Made by a program: the position numbers and the translations under genes
From: Macrosoma leucophasiata
Taxonomy: Eukaryota > Arthropoda > Insecta > Lepidoptera > Hedylidae
DNA length: 64,000 bases
Direction of reading: 5' to 3'
Assembly: GCA_036365455.1 (NCBI GenBank)
Contig: JAWQUS010000008.1
Coordinates: 18,707,501 to 18,771,500, forward strand
Notes under the pieces: generated by a model
The model's input: the letters and a program-made list of their open reading frames with translations, nothing else
What the model was told of the DNA's origin: nothing
Databases searched by the model: none
Shown here: positions 1-10,962 of the stretch, in pieces
Layout of the letters: each line of letters starts with the position of its first letter
Numbering within the stretch: position 1 is the first letter of the stretch

Positions 1-261
1 GTTATTTAAGTTTACAACTAATCCGTTTGTAATTTTTTCTTGCGGCAATAAAAGCATATAAATAAAATCACAGCACGCTGTGTTAATAAACGTGATATAA
101 AACAGACATCATATTTAAACTAACTTAATTGATAAATTAGTCTATCAAAATACACAAATCAAACAAGAAAATAGTCCCTGAAGGGTCACGTGACCAGTAA
201 ACACATACATCCACGCGCAGTAGCCTTTTTCGGTATACCTACCAACTATATGAACATGATG
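1..261. other. AT-rich non-coding DNA
   Basis: No credible coding region, RNA gene or recognisable repeat is visible in this edge of the window. Confidence 0.6.
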
Positions 262-377
262 TTAACATAAACGGCCAAAACGTAACCGGCGGATCGTGGG
301 TGTTTGCATGTATGCTTGAATGCATGTATTTACCTCTGCCTATCCCTTCGGGGATTACAAGCGTGAAGTTACGTTTT
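262..377 (+). repeat. SINE-A, 3' fragment
   Basis: Matches the 3' half of the full-length SINE-A copy at 61251-61562: the block GGCCAAAACGTAACCGGCG, the GTTTGCATGTATGCTTGAAT stretch and the closing CTTCGGGGATTACAAGCGTG segment occur in the same order. The tRNA-like head is missing, so this is a 5'-truncated copy, as is usual for retroposons. The short open frame that starts at 300 lies inside it and is not a gene. Confidence 0.75.
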
Positions 378-3300
378 TATGTACTTGTTTGTTATGCTAA
401 CATAGCAGACGGTGGACATATTTCATGTCTAGTAAGATACCTACACTGGACAATCAATATGATAAAGTTTTCAATGTACCTTTATAATACTCTTCCATAT
501 CGAGTAAGGATACATCTAGAAAAGTAATATAACAATTTAATGAAATAGGAAAGCGGAGCATTTATTGCCATAATGCAATTAGTGTTAGAGTCAATTTAAA
601 ATGTTACACATCTACACATAAAACTGTCAGTTATGCGTACTGGTAGCTGTCAGAGGAATCAGTTCATGCCTTAATTTATATGTGTATGCAATTATTATTA
701 CGAATTATAAGATCTTATTTATTTTGAGGGCAATCAAAAATTGTGCGGTGGAGCCTTTTTTATAGGTACATAAAAATGTTAGTAAATCGATGATTAAGTA
801 ATACATCCCATAGTTTTACAAGGCGACTATCCGTGACTGACTAGTGTAAAGGCCTTCTTAAATATGTATCCCCGATGGCGAGGTCGTCTATCTGTATTAT
901 TAATTACTGGCATTATAATGTCGTAGCCATATCGTAGCATTACCCACATCACGATAATATTCGATCACTTCATTTTCACAGTCATGAAATATTTCACTAC
1001 CCATTGGCCATATTATGTGTCTTTGTCAGATCAATCATGAGAATTGTTTGTCGATATGGTCATTTCATGAATGATTGAATATTTCTCGATGTGGACAATA
1101 TCACGATAGGACCACTACATATTTTATTATTATTTATACAATTTTATAGCAAAACAGAACATAGAAACGGATAAGGATTAACTCAAATCTTAGCCTGCTA
1201 CATAATTGCGCGGTCTTTGACTACAGTATTATAATTAAGATATAATAACGGTTTTGATGTTTTTCTTTGGAATTTGATTATGTGCTGCATATATTAATTT
1301 TAATGTTTTTCGAAACATAACAAGGATAATGAAAATAACGAATAAGCAATCGAAAAACAATTTTGAAAAGAGAAGTATTTTTATATAGAGTTATGTACGT
1401 ATAAATAGTATTTATATAATAATATTGAATACCGAAGCACGTATCCATAGTATATTATTTGTAGGTTAATTAAACACTTCGACAATCTCGTCATACTTTG
1501 ATACTTTTCATATAGAGCTAGTAAGCACTTTAAGCTTATTAGGCATTCATGTTGATGTTATTATACAAATTAATAATAACCATTAACAATAGTTTTTACA
1601 GTAGATATCGGCCATAAGCATCAATAGATCTGGAATAACTAAAAATAAGAAGTAAAAATAACTAAAGTTCTTCGTTTGTCGTTAGTCAAGGAGCACTTTG
1701 AATATTTTAGATTCTAGTATTTTTATTGAGAATCATGTAGTAGATTGTCTAAAAATGTAATCTCATATAATAAAAATAAACTTGTAAATAACGATGTAAC
1801 AATTATATGCGTGTTTTGATTACTAATAATAATCAATAATATAATTATGTAAAATACAGTCAACATGTAAAAATATATTTGTTACGTATGTTTTGCATGC
1901 GGCATGCACTTACGACTTGTTGGTTTTTATTTTGTTTCACTTGGTTTTTGTGTTAGGTGTGTATTAGTAAACAATTGTGTCACAATAAAGTAAACCCTAT
2001 CATAAAAAATGGACTTTGCAAATAATATATTGATTAATTTATATTTAATTACTAAAAAAACGTTTGTTAAAATATACTGAGCATACAATAAAAAGCATTT
2101 ACAAAAACTTTTATAATACTAAAGTACATTAATTCAACGAAACCAATATGGTAGATTTACTAATGAATTTATTCACGTTACGCATTTTGATATACATTTA
2201 ATATTTAGATTTTAGACGTTACATAATGTAGTAAGTACCTATTATAAAAGGCAAAATGTTAGGTACCTATGTTGCTCAACGCGAAATTAAATATAAGATA
2301 GAATTAAGAATATTCAGTAAGAAACCACTAAGAAAGCATATTTGAAATGCTTGTCAAAGTGGTATCGCTACACAGCTTTATAAAATAAACTTACCTAAAT
2401 TAAATTGTTGGCTCGTTGATCATTTTTGGGTACCAAACCTTATCTTAATGTGTAGCGTTGTAACGAACTACAATAAATTATATCGGACAGAAAAATTCTA
2501 AATAATAATATGTACTATTTAATATAATTTTGAAGTAAGACTTCTGGCCGTATAGAGAGAAACATTCCGAAACCACAATAATTATTATTCATATTTTACA
2601 TTTAGGAACATCACATTTTAATAACCAAAACGAAATTAATCTGAAATAAGCCGGAGGCAGAGATGCGACTTACTCGTATATCGAAAATGCCAACGTTATC
2701 GAGCTACGTTCGCAGTATTGTAATATTGTGGTAACATCACTACGCGACTACTTGGTTTCAGAGAAAAAAATCTCTCTATTGCCGTGATATTTTATTACCA
2801 ATTATGGACTTATGAACGTTATTTATCTAGTCGCTTGTTAGTTTTACTACGATTAATAATTATTAAGTATTCGTTTCTTTCTAATAAATAACGTAACTGA
2901 TAAAAAATATTTTAATTTTTTTTTCATGTTGTTTTTTATATCATTCATCGGAATCGCGTCGGAGAGTATCTTTTAGTAAATTATAAAACTTTAATGATTT
3001 GAACGGGGAAAAATGTAGTAAGTAAAACAAACACATCATTATTTTCTGAAAGGATTGGTAAAGTGCATTCATACACATCATATTCAAATAGAATTCGTTA
3101 ACTCAATTATTAATACGTATTTTCATTTTTATACATTTAATTATGTATTCGGACCAAAACTATGAGGCGGTGATTTGGGGCAAATTATTTCTACTACATT
3201 TACTACAATATCCTACTGGATTTGCCGAGACACTGAACAATACGAATATTCTAAACGATACATATTTATAAGAAAAAGAAATAATTCTTAATATAATATT

Positions 3301-3599
3301 AAAAGTGTCTTAATATAGTTTTCCGAACAGCTTACACATTTACTACATGCATTTCAGAGTACGTTGTTTTTTTCAAATGGATATTTACATACATATTTAA
3401 GTAATATAAGTAAATTATTAATTGAATGGTCAATTTCAACATTGATAAAGGCACTAAAACTTATCACGGTCTATTGCTTTTAAATATTTTAAAACTAGTC
3501 TATTTCTATTATAAAGAACGCCGTTCAATGTAATATTCAAATCATAAACCGATTTACATATCGACCCGACCATACATGAAAACATAAACATAAATGTTA
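378..3599. other. AT-rich intergenic DNA, nothing recognised
   Basis: About 3.2 kb of AT-rich sequence. No coding frame, tRNA, repeat shared with the rest of the window or strong inverted repeat was found by eye. Confidence 0.55.
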
Positions 3600-3601
3600 T
3601 A

Positions 3602-4074
3602 CAGTGCTCAACAATAAATATTGCACATCCAGCCTAGGAAGGAGACTTCGGCTTATTTCGGGTCTGTCGAGCGTTACCTCTTTCGCACCGTACCTATTTG
3701 ACGTTTGTCGACCATTTTGATGACCGGACTGTCAGTGCTTACGTGTAGGCAGAGAATATGTAATAATAAGACATAGAATGATAGAAGAAGAGATAGAATG
3801 GACACTTCGACGTCCCGCCCGATTTCCCCGCATCACCCAACCTCCTCCCCTCTTATGGGCGACGGTTGGTATTTTGTACGTGCTACGCACACAGGTGCAC
3901 GTGTAAATACACGTCACTGATTGATGTCTGTGTAAAAGAGACCAAATTAAGCGTTTGTATGGAAATTTGGCGGAGTGTCCGCGGTGTGGTGTAGGCATTG
4001 TGCAACAGAGATAACGTTCTGCAAAATCGAAACTATTGTCTCTTTCGCAGGCTCGATGTGCAATATTAATACTG
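3602..4074. mobile_element. MITE-A copy 1 (Tc1/mariner-type MITE), interrupted
   Basis: Begins CAGTGCTCAACAATAAATAT and ends with the inverted equivalent (CGATGTGCAATATTAATACTG). It is flanked by TA on both sides (3600-3601 and 4075-4076), the target duplication of Tc1/mariner-type elements. No transposase is encoded, so it is non-autonomous. Compared with the 232-bp copy at 22392-22623 it carries about 246 extra bases (3752-3997). Other copies lie at 58823-59071 and 62073-62658. Confidence 0.8.
3752..3997. mobile_element. Unclassified insertion inside MITE-A copy 1
   Basis: This segment is absent from the MITE-A copy at 22392. The 9-mer GTGTAGGCA occurs just before it (3743-3751) and again at its end (3989-3997), which looks like a target-site duplication. 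I see no clear terminal inverted repeats and no coding content; an 88-codon minus-strand open frame spans it but resembles nothing. The class is unknown; 8-9 bp duplications would fit an hAT-like or other DNA element. Confidence 0.5.
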
Positions 4075-4076
4075 TA

Positions 4077-5110
4077 CTTACTTACTTTGATTGGATAGTA
4101 ATAATAAAATGAACACAGTGAATGTAATTACTTGGTAAGTATTCAGTAGTAGTATGTATGTTGTCTTTTTTTAATAGTGTCGAGCACTATAATCTATGTA
4201 GTTGCTAAATACTCATGTCAATTTTATAATGTTATGCGTCAATTCCTGATAAAAAATATATCTTAATAAATTACCTTGCCGATTTATTAGTATTACATCT
4301 ATCTTTAAATTAAGTGTTACCAATATGTTTTTCTTAAAACAGTTAATTCGGATTTATAATAAAAAGAGTCAATTTCTTGTAGCAGCTTAAATGCTCGATT
4401 GAAGGAAAGTTTTGTTAAAAAATGAGGAAATATAATTAATTATGAGCGAAAAGTGGTTAATGATTTAAAATAATTTGAAGTTATTCAGAAAAGACTGAAA
4501 AAATGAGACGCGGTATCAATTGTAAATCAACTGTAATGTTAAGTGTCGAAAAAAAATGTGTGAATAGGCAATTCAATTCATCTAGCGATGTCTTCCAAGC
4601 TTGTTATCTCTCTAATACGGTATTGTATCTCCCTAGTCAAACACAGTAAATTCAATTACAATTTAATTGCACAGTCGAATATTATTCTTCAAAATACCTA
4701 TATCTACCTCTGTTCTAAAGCTATTGGTAAACGCAAAATATAACATAAACAATTTAAAATCGAAAATATTTTATTCAAGCATCATTACAGTATTTATTTA
4801 CATTTATTGCAGTATTTTAATAGGTTTTACGATCAACTACTTAAATTTTACGTTATGTCCCTTATTTATTAAATAAATTAAGTATATCGTTTTTTGCATA
4901 TCACAAATTTGCGCTGATATTAATAATATCGTAAGCATATTTATATTTTAGATATTGTTTACGTGAATACGAAGCTTAAAGACAACATGTTTATCCAAAC
5001 ATTCGGTCAGGAATACATGGAAAGGCGTATTCCATCACCCGTAGTGACATGTTATGTTTATTATGTATGCGAAGATCAGTTAGGTATGAACTTCGAATGT
5101 GATGTTTCTT
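4077..5110. other. AT-rich intergenic DNA, nothing recognised
   Basis: About 1 kb of AT-rich DNA. A 69-codon open frame at 4667-4876 has no recognisable motif and the composition of its surroundings. Confidence 0.55.
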
Positions 5111-5785
5111 AAAAAAACCGGTCATGTGCATGTCGGGCCACGCGCAGTGTAGGATTCCGTAGTTTTTAGGTTTGATTAAGGAAGGCTGATTAATCTGTAG
5201 ATTAATGTAATAAAAAAAAATAATTCTATAAATTAATTAAAAAATTTCGATTATTACATTTGGTCGACTATTACTCGCAAACTTGTAGTTTAAACTTAGG
5301 TGTGAAGCCAACTTAGGTGTGAGAGTTTTCCTTTTAATTTCGTTATATGTAGCTACTATTGCCGTAACGTTTCAATTTCTAACAACAACCGTTTAGTCTC
5401 TATGGAGGGCGGGGGCACTTGAGTATAACGAAAATTGGCACTTTAAAGCTTAATAAGTCACGAATAGTTAACTAAATCCAAAAATGATGTTAACACCCTT
5501 TGCATTTTTTTTTTGAAAGACCTATCCTTTGTTACCTTACACTATATAGAACGCGAAAAAATATCCGTGCGTTACATGTAGGGGAGGTACCCTAAATAAT
5601 TTTACCCCTTTGTTGGTGTGATTAAGGTGTATACTTGTGCCATATTTCAAGTCTCTAGTACCATTAGTAATTGCGGTAAACCACGGACGGACAGACAGAT
5701 AGACAGACAGACAGACGGACGGACGGACATGGGAAACTGTAAGGGTTCCTTGTTTACTATCTAAACCTAAAAAGCGTACCCTAAT
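5111..5785 (+). repeat. Repeat P copy (inverted GGTTCCGTA ends)
   Basis: Starts with AAAAAAACCGGTCATGTGCA, followed by a GATTCCGTAGTTTTTAGGTT block, and ends with AGGGTTCC plus CTAAACCTAAAAAGCGTACC, the approximate reverse complement of the beginning. The interior carries a GACA/GACG microsatellite (5690-5731). The same kind of element lies at 37938-38344, with a reverse-strand relative at 8095-8378. It is non-coding. This kind of repeat is familiar from lepidopteran genomes, but its class is not certain to me. Confidence 0.65.
5690..5731. repeat. GACA/GACG microsatellite
   Basis: Tandem tetranucleotides of the form GACA, GATA and GACG run for roughly 40 bp inside the repeat P copy. An accumulation near the 3' part recurs in related elements (for example near 27910 and 38000). 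Confidence 0.85.
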
Positions 5786-5882
5786 AAACTAAATAGATAT
5801 GACTTAACAATAAAGGCCAGGATAACTTGCGTTTTACTAAATTATACTGCCACTTTTAAAATAGAGAGAGATAGAATTTAAT

Positions 5883-5989
5883 GTAGACGAGGCACGAGAG
5901 GTTTGTCAGAACCGGGTTATCTGGCGCTCTACAATCTCTGCCTACCCCGTTAGGGACCTGGCGTGAAGATACATACATACATACATACT
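5883..5989 (+). mobile_element. LINE-B, 3' terminal fragment
   Basis: Translates in frame as VDEAREVCQN...RSTI-like sequence ending PVRDLA and a stop, followed by GTGAAGATACATACATACAT repeats. This is the C-terminal end of a non-LTR retrotransposon reverse transcriptase plus its simple-repeat tail. It is better preserved at 13974-14166. The copy is strongly 5'-truncated and inactive. Confidence 0.75.
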
Positions 5990-6675
5990 TTTAAAATACT
6001 AGATGTATTTAACACGTTGTTGAGGTCATCATCATTTAATTGATTTAATAAGTAGTTGGATTCCTTTTATCAGATTTGTACGCAACGACTAACATATTTA
6101 AAAAATTTGATCAGTATGTATTCTATTTACACATGTACATTTCTATTTTGTTCATATTTTGTGATATTGAATTTTATTATCTTTGAAAAATGGTTTTAGT
6201 GTTCTAATCAAAATGTGCAGTTTCTACTATTTGAATCCCGCCTAAACAAAACAGACTTCACTCCTGACACGGAATAAGGTCTGAGTACATATTTATTTAT
6301 TTACGTCACCTAACAGCACTTTGTTGTAACTATGGTTTATACTGTAAAATATTCTTTAATATGTAGGTATGTCTACTGTGTATTAATTGCATCCACAAGA
6401 GTGAGTATTTAACAAATGTATTCTAGTGTATATTACCTGTAAGCATATGGGTATTGTGTCAAATGTTATTGATAGTTATATTAGTTATGTATTTTGACAA
6501 TGTCTCTAAAAGCAATAACCGCGGTACAATCTTCTAAGAATTTTATCATATTTACCATATCTATTATCCTAACTAAGCTATAGAACTTAAGAATAAATAT
6601 TACTACATGTCTGCATTTTCACAAATGGAAAGGCAGACGGGTATTATCAACTTTATCACACAGTCACGTTATGAG
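5990..6675. other. AT-rich intergenic DNA, nothing recognised
   Basis: About 690 bp with no coding frame or repeat that I can place. Confidence 0.5.
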
Positions 6676-6678
6676 TTA

Positions 6679-7402
6679 TGCCTCATACACACGTAACGAT
6701 TCATCGTAGCGATTTCAAGCTGTGCAGATAAATCGAACGTGCGTCCACACGGCTCCGATATCGACGTCGATCGGGCAGTTCTCCGCTGAAGCTCACGCAA
6801 GAAACATGTTTTTCACGATGGAAGATTATGACGTACTTTTGATATTAGGCCTGATTGTGTGTTTATTGAAAAAAAAGAAACGAAATCTTTGGAGTAAAGA
6901 AAGACTGGCTCGTAAAAAGGAAGCAATTTTCTCATACCAACTTGTCATGAGTTAAAATTCGCTCCGAAAGATTGGCATAACTATTTAAGAATAGATGAGG
7001 AGGCATATTTAAATCTGCTGGATTTAGCTTTGAAGCTATTAAGTCCTAATGAGAGATTAACTGCTACACTTGCAATTTCTAGCTACAGGCCGTCCTATAG
7101 CTATTAAATGCACTATGCAACTAGGACTATTCCTACCAACGTATGTAGTTTTCTACAACGATATCTCTGCAAGCTCTAAAGCCAAAATTTTGCTTATTTA
7201 ATAATCCTTGAAACTGTATATGATCGCCGTTTACACGCGACGATAAAACTGTGCGAACGCAATCGACAACGAGTTATCTAATAAACTCCCACCGATGAAC
7301 GATTATCGACAACGATTTCTCATGACACACGTACGATAAAACTGCGCAGACTAGTCTGCACAAATTAATCGCTAAGATAAATCGTTACGTATGTATGAGG
7401 CA
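6679..7402 (+). mobile_element. PIF/Harbinger DNA transposon relic 1
   Basis: The ends are inverted: TGCCTCATACACACGTAACG on the left, and the complement of ATGCCTCATACATACGTAAC on the right, with similarity continuing inward (GATT.ATC.TAGCGATT). TTA directly flanks both ends (6676-6678 and 7403-7405), the 3-bp TWA duplication typical of PIF/Harbinger. The interior codes for a piece of the matching transposase (see the pseudogene). At 724 bp it is far shorter than an autonomous element of 3 kb or more, so it is an internally deleted derivative. Confidence 0.8.
6809..7106 (+). pseudogene. PIF/Harbinger transposase N-terminal fragment, frameshifted
   Basis: A frame from the ATG at 6809 reads MEDYDVLLILGLI..., then RNLWSKERLARKKEAIFSYQ, and stops at 6953-6955. 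Shifting frame there, the reading continues HELKFAPKDWHNYLRIDEEA, then YLNLLDLALKLLSPNERLTA, and stops near 7106. The pattern of a basic LW..ERL.RK segment, then DW.NYLR.DEE.Y..LL, then SP.ERL.ATL is the N-terminal region of Harbinger nuclease proteins as I know them. The DDE catalytic part is missing. One frameshift and the truncation make it non-functional. Family assignment is by recalled motif, not alignment. Confidence 0.7.
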
Positions 7403-7424
7403 TTAGTAATAAAAGCTATATAAT

Positions 7425-7612
7425 ACTAGCGGCCCGCCCCGGCTTCGCCCGCGCTGCTCTGCTCCTATTAGTCATAGCGTAATGTAAGCTATCCTATCTC
7501 TCAAGTTGGATCGAACTGCACATGGTATGCGAATTTTATTATAATCGGTTAAGTGGTTTAGGAGTCCATTGAGGACAAACATTGTGACACGAGATTTATA
7601 TATATTAAGATA
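7425..7612 (+). repeat. Repeat C copy (ACTAGC.GCCCG head)
   Basis: Begins ACTAGCGGCCCGCCCCGGCT, TCGCCCG; a very similar head occurs at 34977, and looser versions (ACTAGCTGT.CCCG...ACTTCGT) at 22078, 24112, 27711, 44725, 62778 and, on the minus strand, 39152. It ends in an AT-rich ATATATATTAAGA tail. It is a widespread interspersed repeat; I cannot say whether it is a LINE end or a SINE. Confidence 0.6.
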
Positions 7613-8094
7613 TATATGAATATGTATACAAGCATTCGTGCACATCTACATATTATAATATTTTTTTTAATAACTTTTTTAAACGGTATTTTCCCATACC
7701 AGCCGTTTTTAAGAATTTAGAAATAGCTATGAAATAAATCTATACGCTCTAGAAAGGCATTAAAATGTATTGACATGATTTTTTGTGATTACAGTTACGG
7801 TAATTGCGCAATTTGAGTGTTTAATCAAATAAGTTATTGAAACAAAATTGCTTTCAAAGTTACGATGTATGTTTCAAAAGGAATGCCTGCCTTTATGTCT
7901 GTCAAAAACCTATAGGTATTGCTTTAATGTAACATAGTTCTAAGGGACTAACCGCCACCTCAAATTTAAATTGTTGTTACTTTGCGCTGTTTACAAGTTT
8001 GGGTCGTGCAGAGATAATTATTGATTTACGTTAAAAAGTGTTTTTAACCGACTTTGAAAAAACGATTTACCTTTTTTTATTTTATATTTTACTA
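7613..8094. other. AT-rich intergenic DNA, nothing recognised
   Basis: About 480 bp of AT-rich sequence with no coding frame or recognisable repeat until the AACCGACTTTGAAAAAACGA segment near 8047, which may belong to the next element. Confidence 0.45.
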
Positions 8095-8378
8095 GCTTAC
8101 CACCACCAACTAAACGGTTGTTGTTAGAAATTCAAACGTAACGGCAATAATAGCTATATATATAATAAAATTTAAAGGAAAATTGTCACACTTAAGTTGG
8201 CTTCACAAGTTTGCGAGTAATAGTCAATCAAATGTATTTTACTCTAAAATTTCGCACATAGAACTCCATAGAATATATTTATTGATTTTTTCATCATCAT
8301 CATCTTTCGGACTTGGCTTATCTAAGAACCTAAAACCTACGGAACCCTATACTGGCCCGACACACACTTGACCGCTTT
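8095..8378 (-). repeat. Repeat P fragment, reverse orientation
   Basis: Read on the minus strand it parallels the copy at 5111-5785: ACACTTAAGTTGGCTTCACA and GTTTGCGAGTAATAGTC here are the reverse complement of blocks near 5270-5330, and CGGAACCCTAT..GGCCCGACAC.CACTTGACCG is the reverse of the starting block near 5113-5160. The microsatellite-containing half is missing. A 62-codon open frame over it is not a gene. Confidence 0.65.
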
Positions 8379-8958
8379 GTGACTTTGAGCGAAACTAAAG
8401 AATCGCGATAGATTTTTATTTATACACATTTTATTGAAATAGATATTAATATCACGACGCCACTTCGGCTTATAAACATAGCGATGAGTATGTTAGATGT
8501 AAAATAGTTGTGGGTAATAAGTTAGCATTCAGGTAGGTACATTTTCTTCTTTGATAGGATTTGCACTAGTTTGCAGTGCTCACAGCCGTAAAGCCTTGTG
8601 AAAATCCAATGGATTCAATTGAATAGCCATTATATGAACACCTAAAATTATCTTTCATGATTGTTAGGGTTTTGGAAAATAGAAAAGAAAACTGGAATTT
8701 CAGACCAACTTTGTGGTTAGTGGTGGACCAGATTTGTAGTTCAACAGAACAATACTTAGGTATAATTTCTTAATTTAATTATAGTTATTTGCCAAAATAC
8801 AATTGTCTTATTCTTTTTCTTTTATTCTATGAGTTCAGAGCCAATTAAGCCCATTTATAATCCCAAATACTCGACTTCGTAAAAAAAATTCCAGTCGTTA
8901 TCTTTACAATAGCCAACACGTGTGATTCATGTAAACAACCTAATTCCAATTAGGCACC
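8379..8958. other. AT-rich intergenic DNA, nothing recognised
   Basis: About 580 bp with no recognisable coding or repeat content. Confidence 0.5.
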
Positions 8959-8959
8959 T

Positions 8960-9045
8960 ATTTTGGCATAAACACCACCTGATTTGGCACAAACACCACG
9001 TGATTTTGCAAAAACACCACCTCATTTGGCACAAACACCACCTGT
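8960..9045 (+). repeat. Minisatellite, about 21-bp unit x4
   Basis: Four adjacent units of the form TTTGGCACAAACACCACCTGA (varying as GGCATAAAC, GGCACAAAC, TGCAAAAAC and GGCACAAAC, each followed by ACCACCTGA or a close variant). The array is short and imperfect and lies in non-coding DNA. Confidence 0.8.
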
Positions 9046-9683
9046 TTCACCTTAAATGATGCCTACTATTATAGGCACTAACATTATGAAAATATCGTAC
9101 CACTGTGTTTGTGGTCGCACTCCTCCAAATCGGCTCAACTGATTTTCATGATGTCTGTGTTTATATTTTTTAGGTATGAGAAGAGGCCGTAAAGATATTC
9201 ATGCTGCTGAGTCGATATGAAGTTCGTCGGGGATATGATAATATTTTTATGTATCTAGTGATATACAGAAATCCGCAGGTAATAAATGAGCGAGTTCATC
9301 TTATAAATAAATAAATAAATCTTTCTTTATTTTCATGATATGCTGATGCTGATATGCAATATTTCTTGTTAGATACTGTAAATAAAAATGTATGACGTAT
9401 AATAGTCTCATTAAAACTCAAGAACGCACGATGTGATAATTGTAGTTTTGAAATATTTGTAGCAGTTCAAAAAAGTTTTAAGGGGTGAAAATATAAAAAT
9501 TGTAAGGAAAATAGTAAAAACGATAATTTCATTTTCCCATATAAACATCTTCTTACTTTTTATCTAATATTTGACAAATTATTTAATTCTAAGTTACCAC
9601 GGAAGTTCACTGGGTCAACTAGTAGATTTTTTATATAGAAGAACATTGTACATCGGTTTATAGTTTTTCTAGAAAATATAATA
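9046..9683. other. AT-rich intergenic DNA with a short TAAA run
   Basis: A short (AAAT)n run near 9307-9320 is the only recognisable item. Confidence 0.5.
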
Positions 9684-9740
9684 TGTATGCACCTTCACGC
9701 CAAATCCCGCACAGGGTAGGCAGAGAGAGAGAGAGAGGTG
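9684..9740 (-). mobile_element. LINE-B 3' tail fragment, minus strand
   Basis: The reverse complement of the LINE-B terminal block (CTCTGCCTACCC.GT...GGCGTGAAG) is recognisable as CTTCACGCC...ACAGGGTAGGCAGAG, followed by a GA microsatellite. Only the last few tens of bases of the element remain. Confidence 0.6.
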
Positions 9741-9749
9741 CCTCCTCAT

Positions 9750-9798
9750 ATTTATTATGTTATCTATTCCTAGGCATGGAATAGATAACATAATAAAT
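9750..9798. repeat. Perfect 21-bp hairpin
   Basis: The left arm 9750-9770 (beginning ATTTATTATGTTATCTATTC) is perfectly complementary to the right arm 9778-9798, around a 7-nt loop TAGGCAT. It sits between a LINE-B tail and AT-rich DNA. No larger inverted repeat surrounds it, so it could be a decayed MITE core or a chance palindrome fixed by template switching. Confidence 0.85.
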
Positions 9799-10076
9799 TA
9801 ATATTTACCTATGTTCCCTCATGTTATCAAAATTACTATTTATGTTAAGCTATAAAAGTACAGTTAAATTGTATTTAATCCGTTGAATTATAATATGGCA
9901 CCTAAATACAAAAGTATAATTATCATATAGCTATGGTCGCCCCTTTTTGCGACAAGGACTAAAAAGTGGCGAATCCAATCATTGAATCCACAGGGCACTA
10001 CGGTTGTAGGCGTGCAAACATTAATTAAAGGTTAGGATCCTACTGCAGAATGATTTCGTTTAACCAGGTTTGCTGC

Positions 10077-10489
10077 AAACCTAATTTTTACGCATATTTA
10101 TAATCTAGAGAATATATAACCACTAAGTTGCCTATCAAAAAATGGCCGAAATTATTTTTTTATTGGGAAAGAAATTATATTACTTGTCTTTTCAATAAAA
10201 TATCTCCAACTTCACGGAAATATGTATTAAGACTCTGAAAAATCACGTCTGCCGTGCCCTTACATATTTTCGTTCCGAACCAATAACTTTTTACGTCCAT
10301 AACGTACATGTATTATTAATATATCAAATTAAAGCCAATTTTTTTCTCATTATTATAATATACGGGAGCTATATTAAATTGGCCGCAATTGGGCTGTTAA
10401 AGATAAAATAATTTAATGAAAAATACTTGCGGCCATATTTTAATAGGTATATATTCTCTAGATTATAAATAAGCGTAAAACTTAGGTTT
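10077..10489. mobile_element. MITE-D copy 1 (about 50-bp inverted ends)
   Basis: The left end AAACCTAATTTTTACGCATA, TTTATAATCTAGAGAATATATA is repeated inverted at the right end (TATATATTCTCTAGATTATA, AATAAGCGTAAAACTTAGGTTT), giving terminal inverted repeats of about 50 bp with a few mismatches. The 413-bp element is non-coding. An inner part (TTTTCAATAAAATAT...CACGG.*ATATGT and CTGTTAAAGATAAA...AATACTTG) recurs at 30540-30735, showing a dispersed family. I see no clear target duplication. Confidence 0.75.
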
Positions 10490-10756
10490 CCACCATATCT
10501 GGATAAACGAATAATAATAATAATTGATTAGGTCAGACAGAGTTTGTCCATTATTTGTTAGTAAGAACTTAATTGCTATATTAGTATTAGATTAAAAACA
10601 CATATTTAAAATACTTCTTGCGTTCGCAGCAACATCGAGGCCGCTCTTTTGCGCATTGTGGCACCGAATCCTTATTTGACCAAATATATGTCCCATATAA
10701 TAGTGACCAAAATAATCTACGTGAGCCTCTGCGAACATCCTCGGTGCGCTATATTA

Positions 10757-10962
10757 TACGTCCCACTGCTGGGCACGAGTCTCTCCCCTTTTTTGGGGGG
10801 AGACCTGGAGCTTACTCCACGACGCTGCTCCAATGCGGATTGGTGGAGATACGGGTTAGTGGCCAACCCGCTGTATGATGTTTTCAAACCGCCCATAAGG
10901 CCTCCTACAAGGTTTAACGACTGCTATCTATCGATAGCAACCGGGACCGACGGCTTAACGTG
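10757..10962 (+). repeat. Repeat E copy (GTCCCACTGCTGGGCACGAG)
   Basis: Contains TACGTCCCACTGCTGGGCAC, CTCCACGACGCTGCTCCAAT, TTTAACGACTGCTATCTATC and CGACGGCTTAACGTG, all shared in order with 29265-29570. The GCTGGGCAC motif is a familiar lepidopteran interspersed repeat. Overlapping open frames of 86 and 104 codons run across it and are not genes. Confidence 0.75.

Noticed and set aside
3732..3998. 88-codon minus-strand open frame as a gene
   Set aside because: It coincides with the insertion inside MITE-A copy 1, has no motif and ends at the duplicated flank.
5690..5731. CRISPR-like or satellite array
   Set aside because: The units are contiguous 4-bp microsatellite repeats with no spacers; no CRISPR array is expected or seen in this eukaryotic window.
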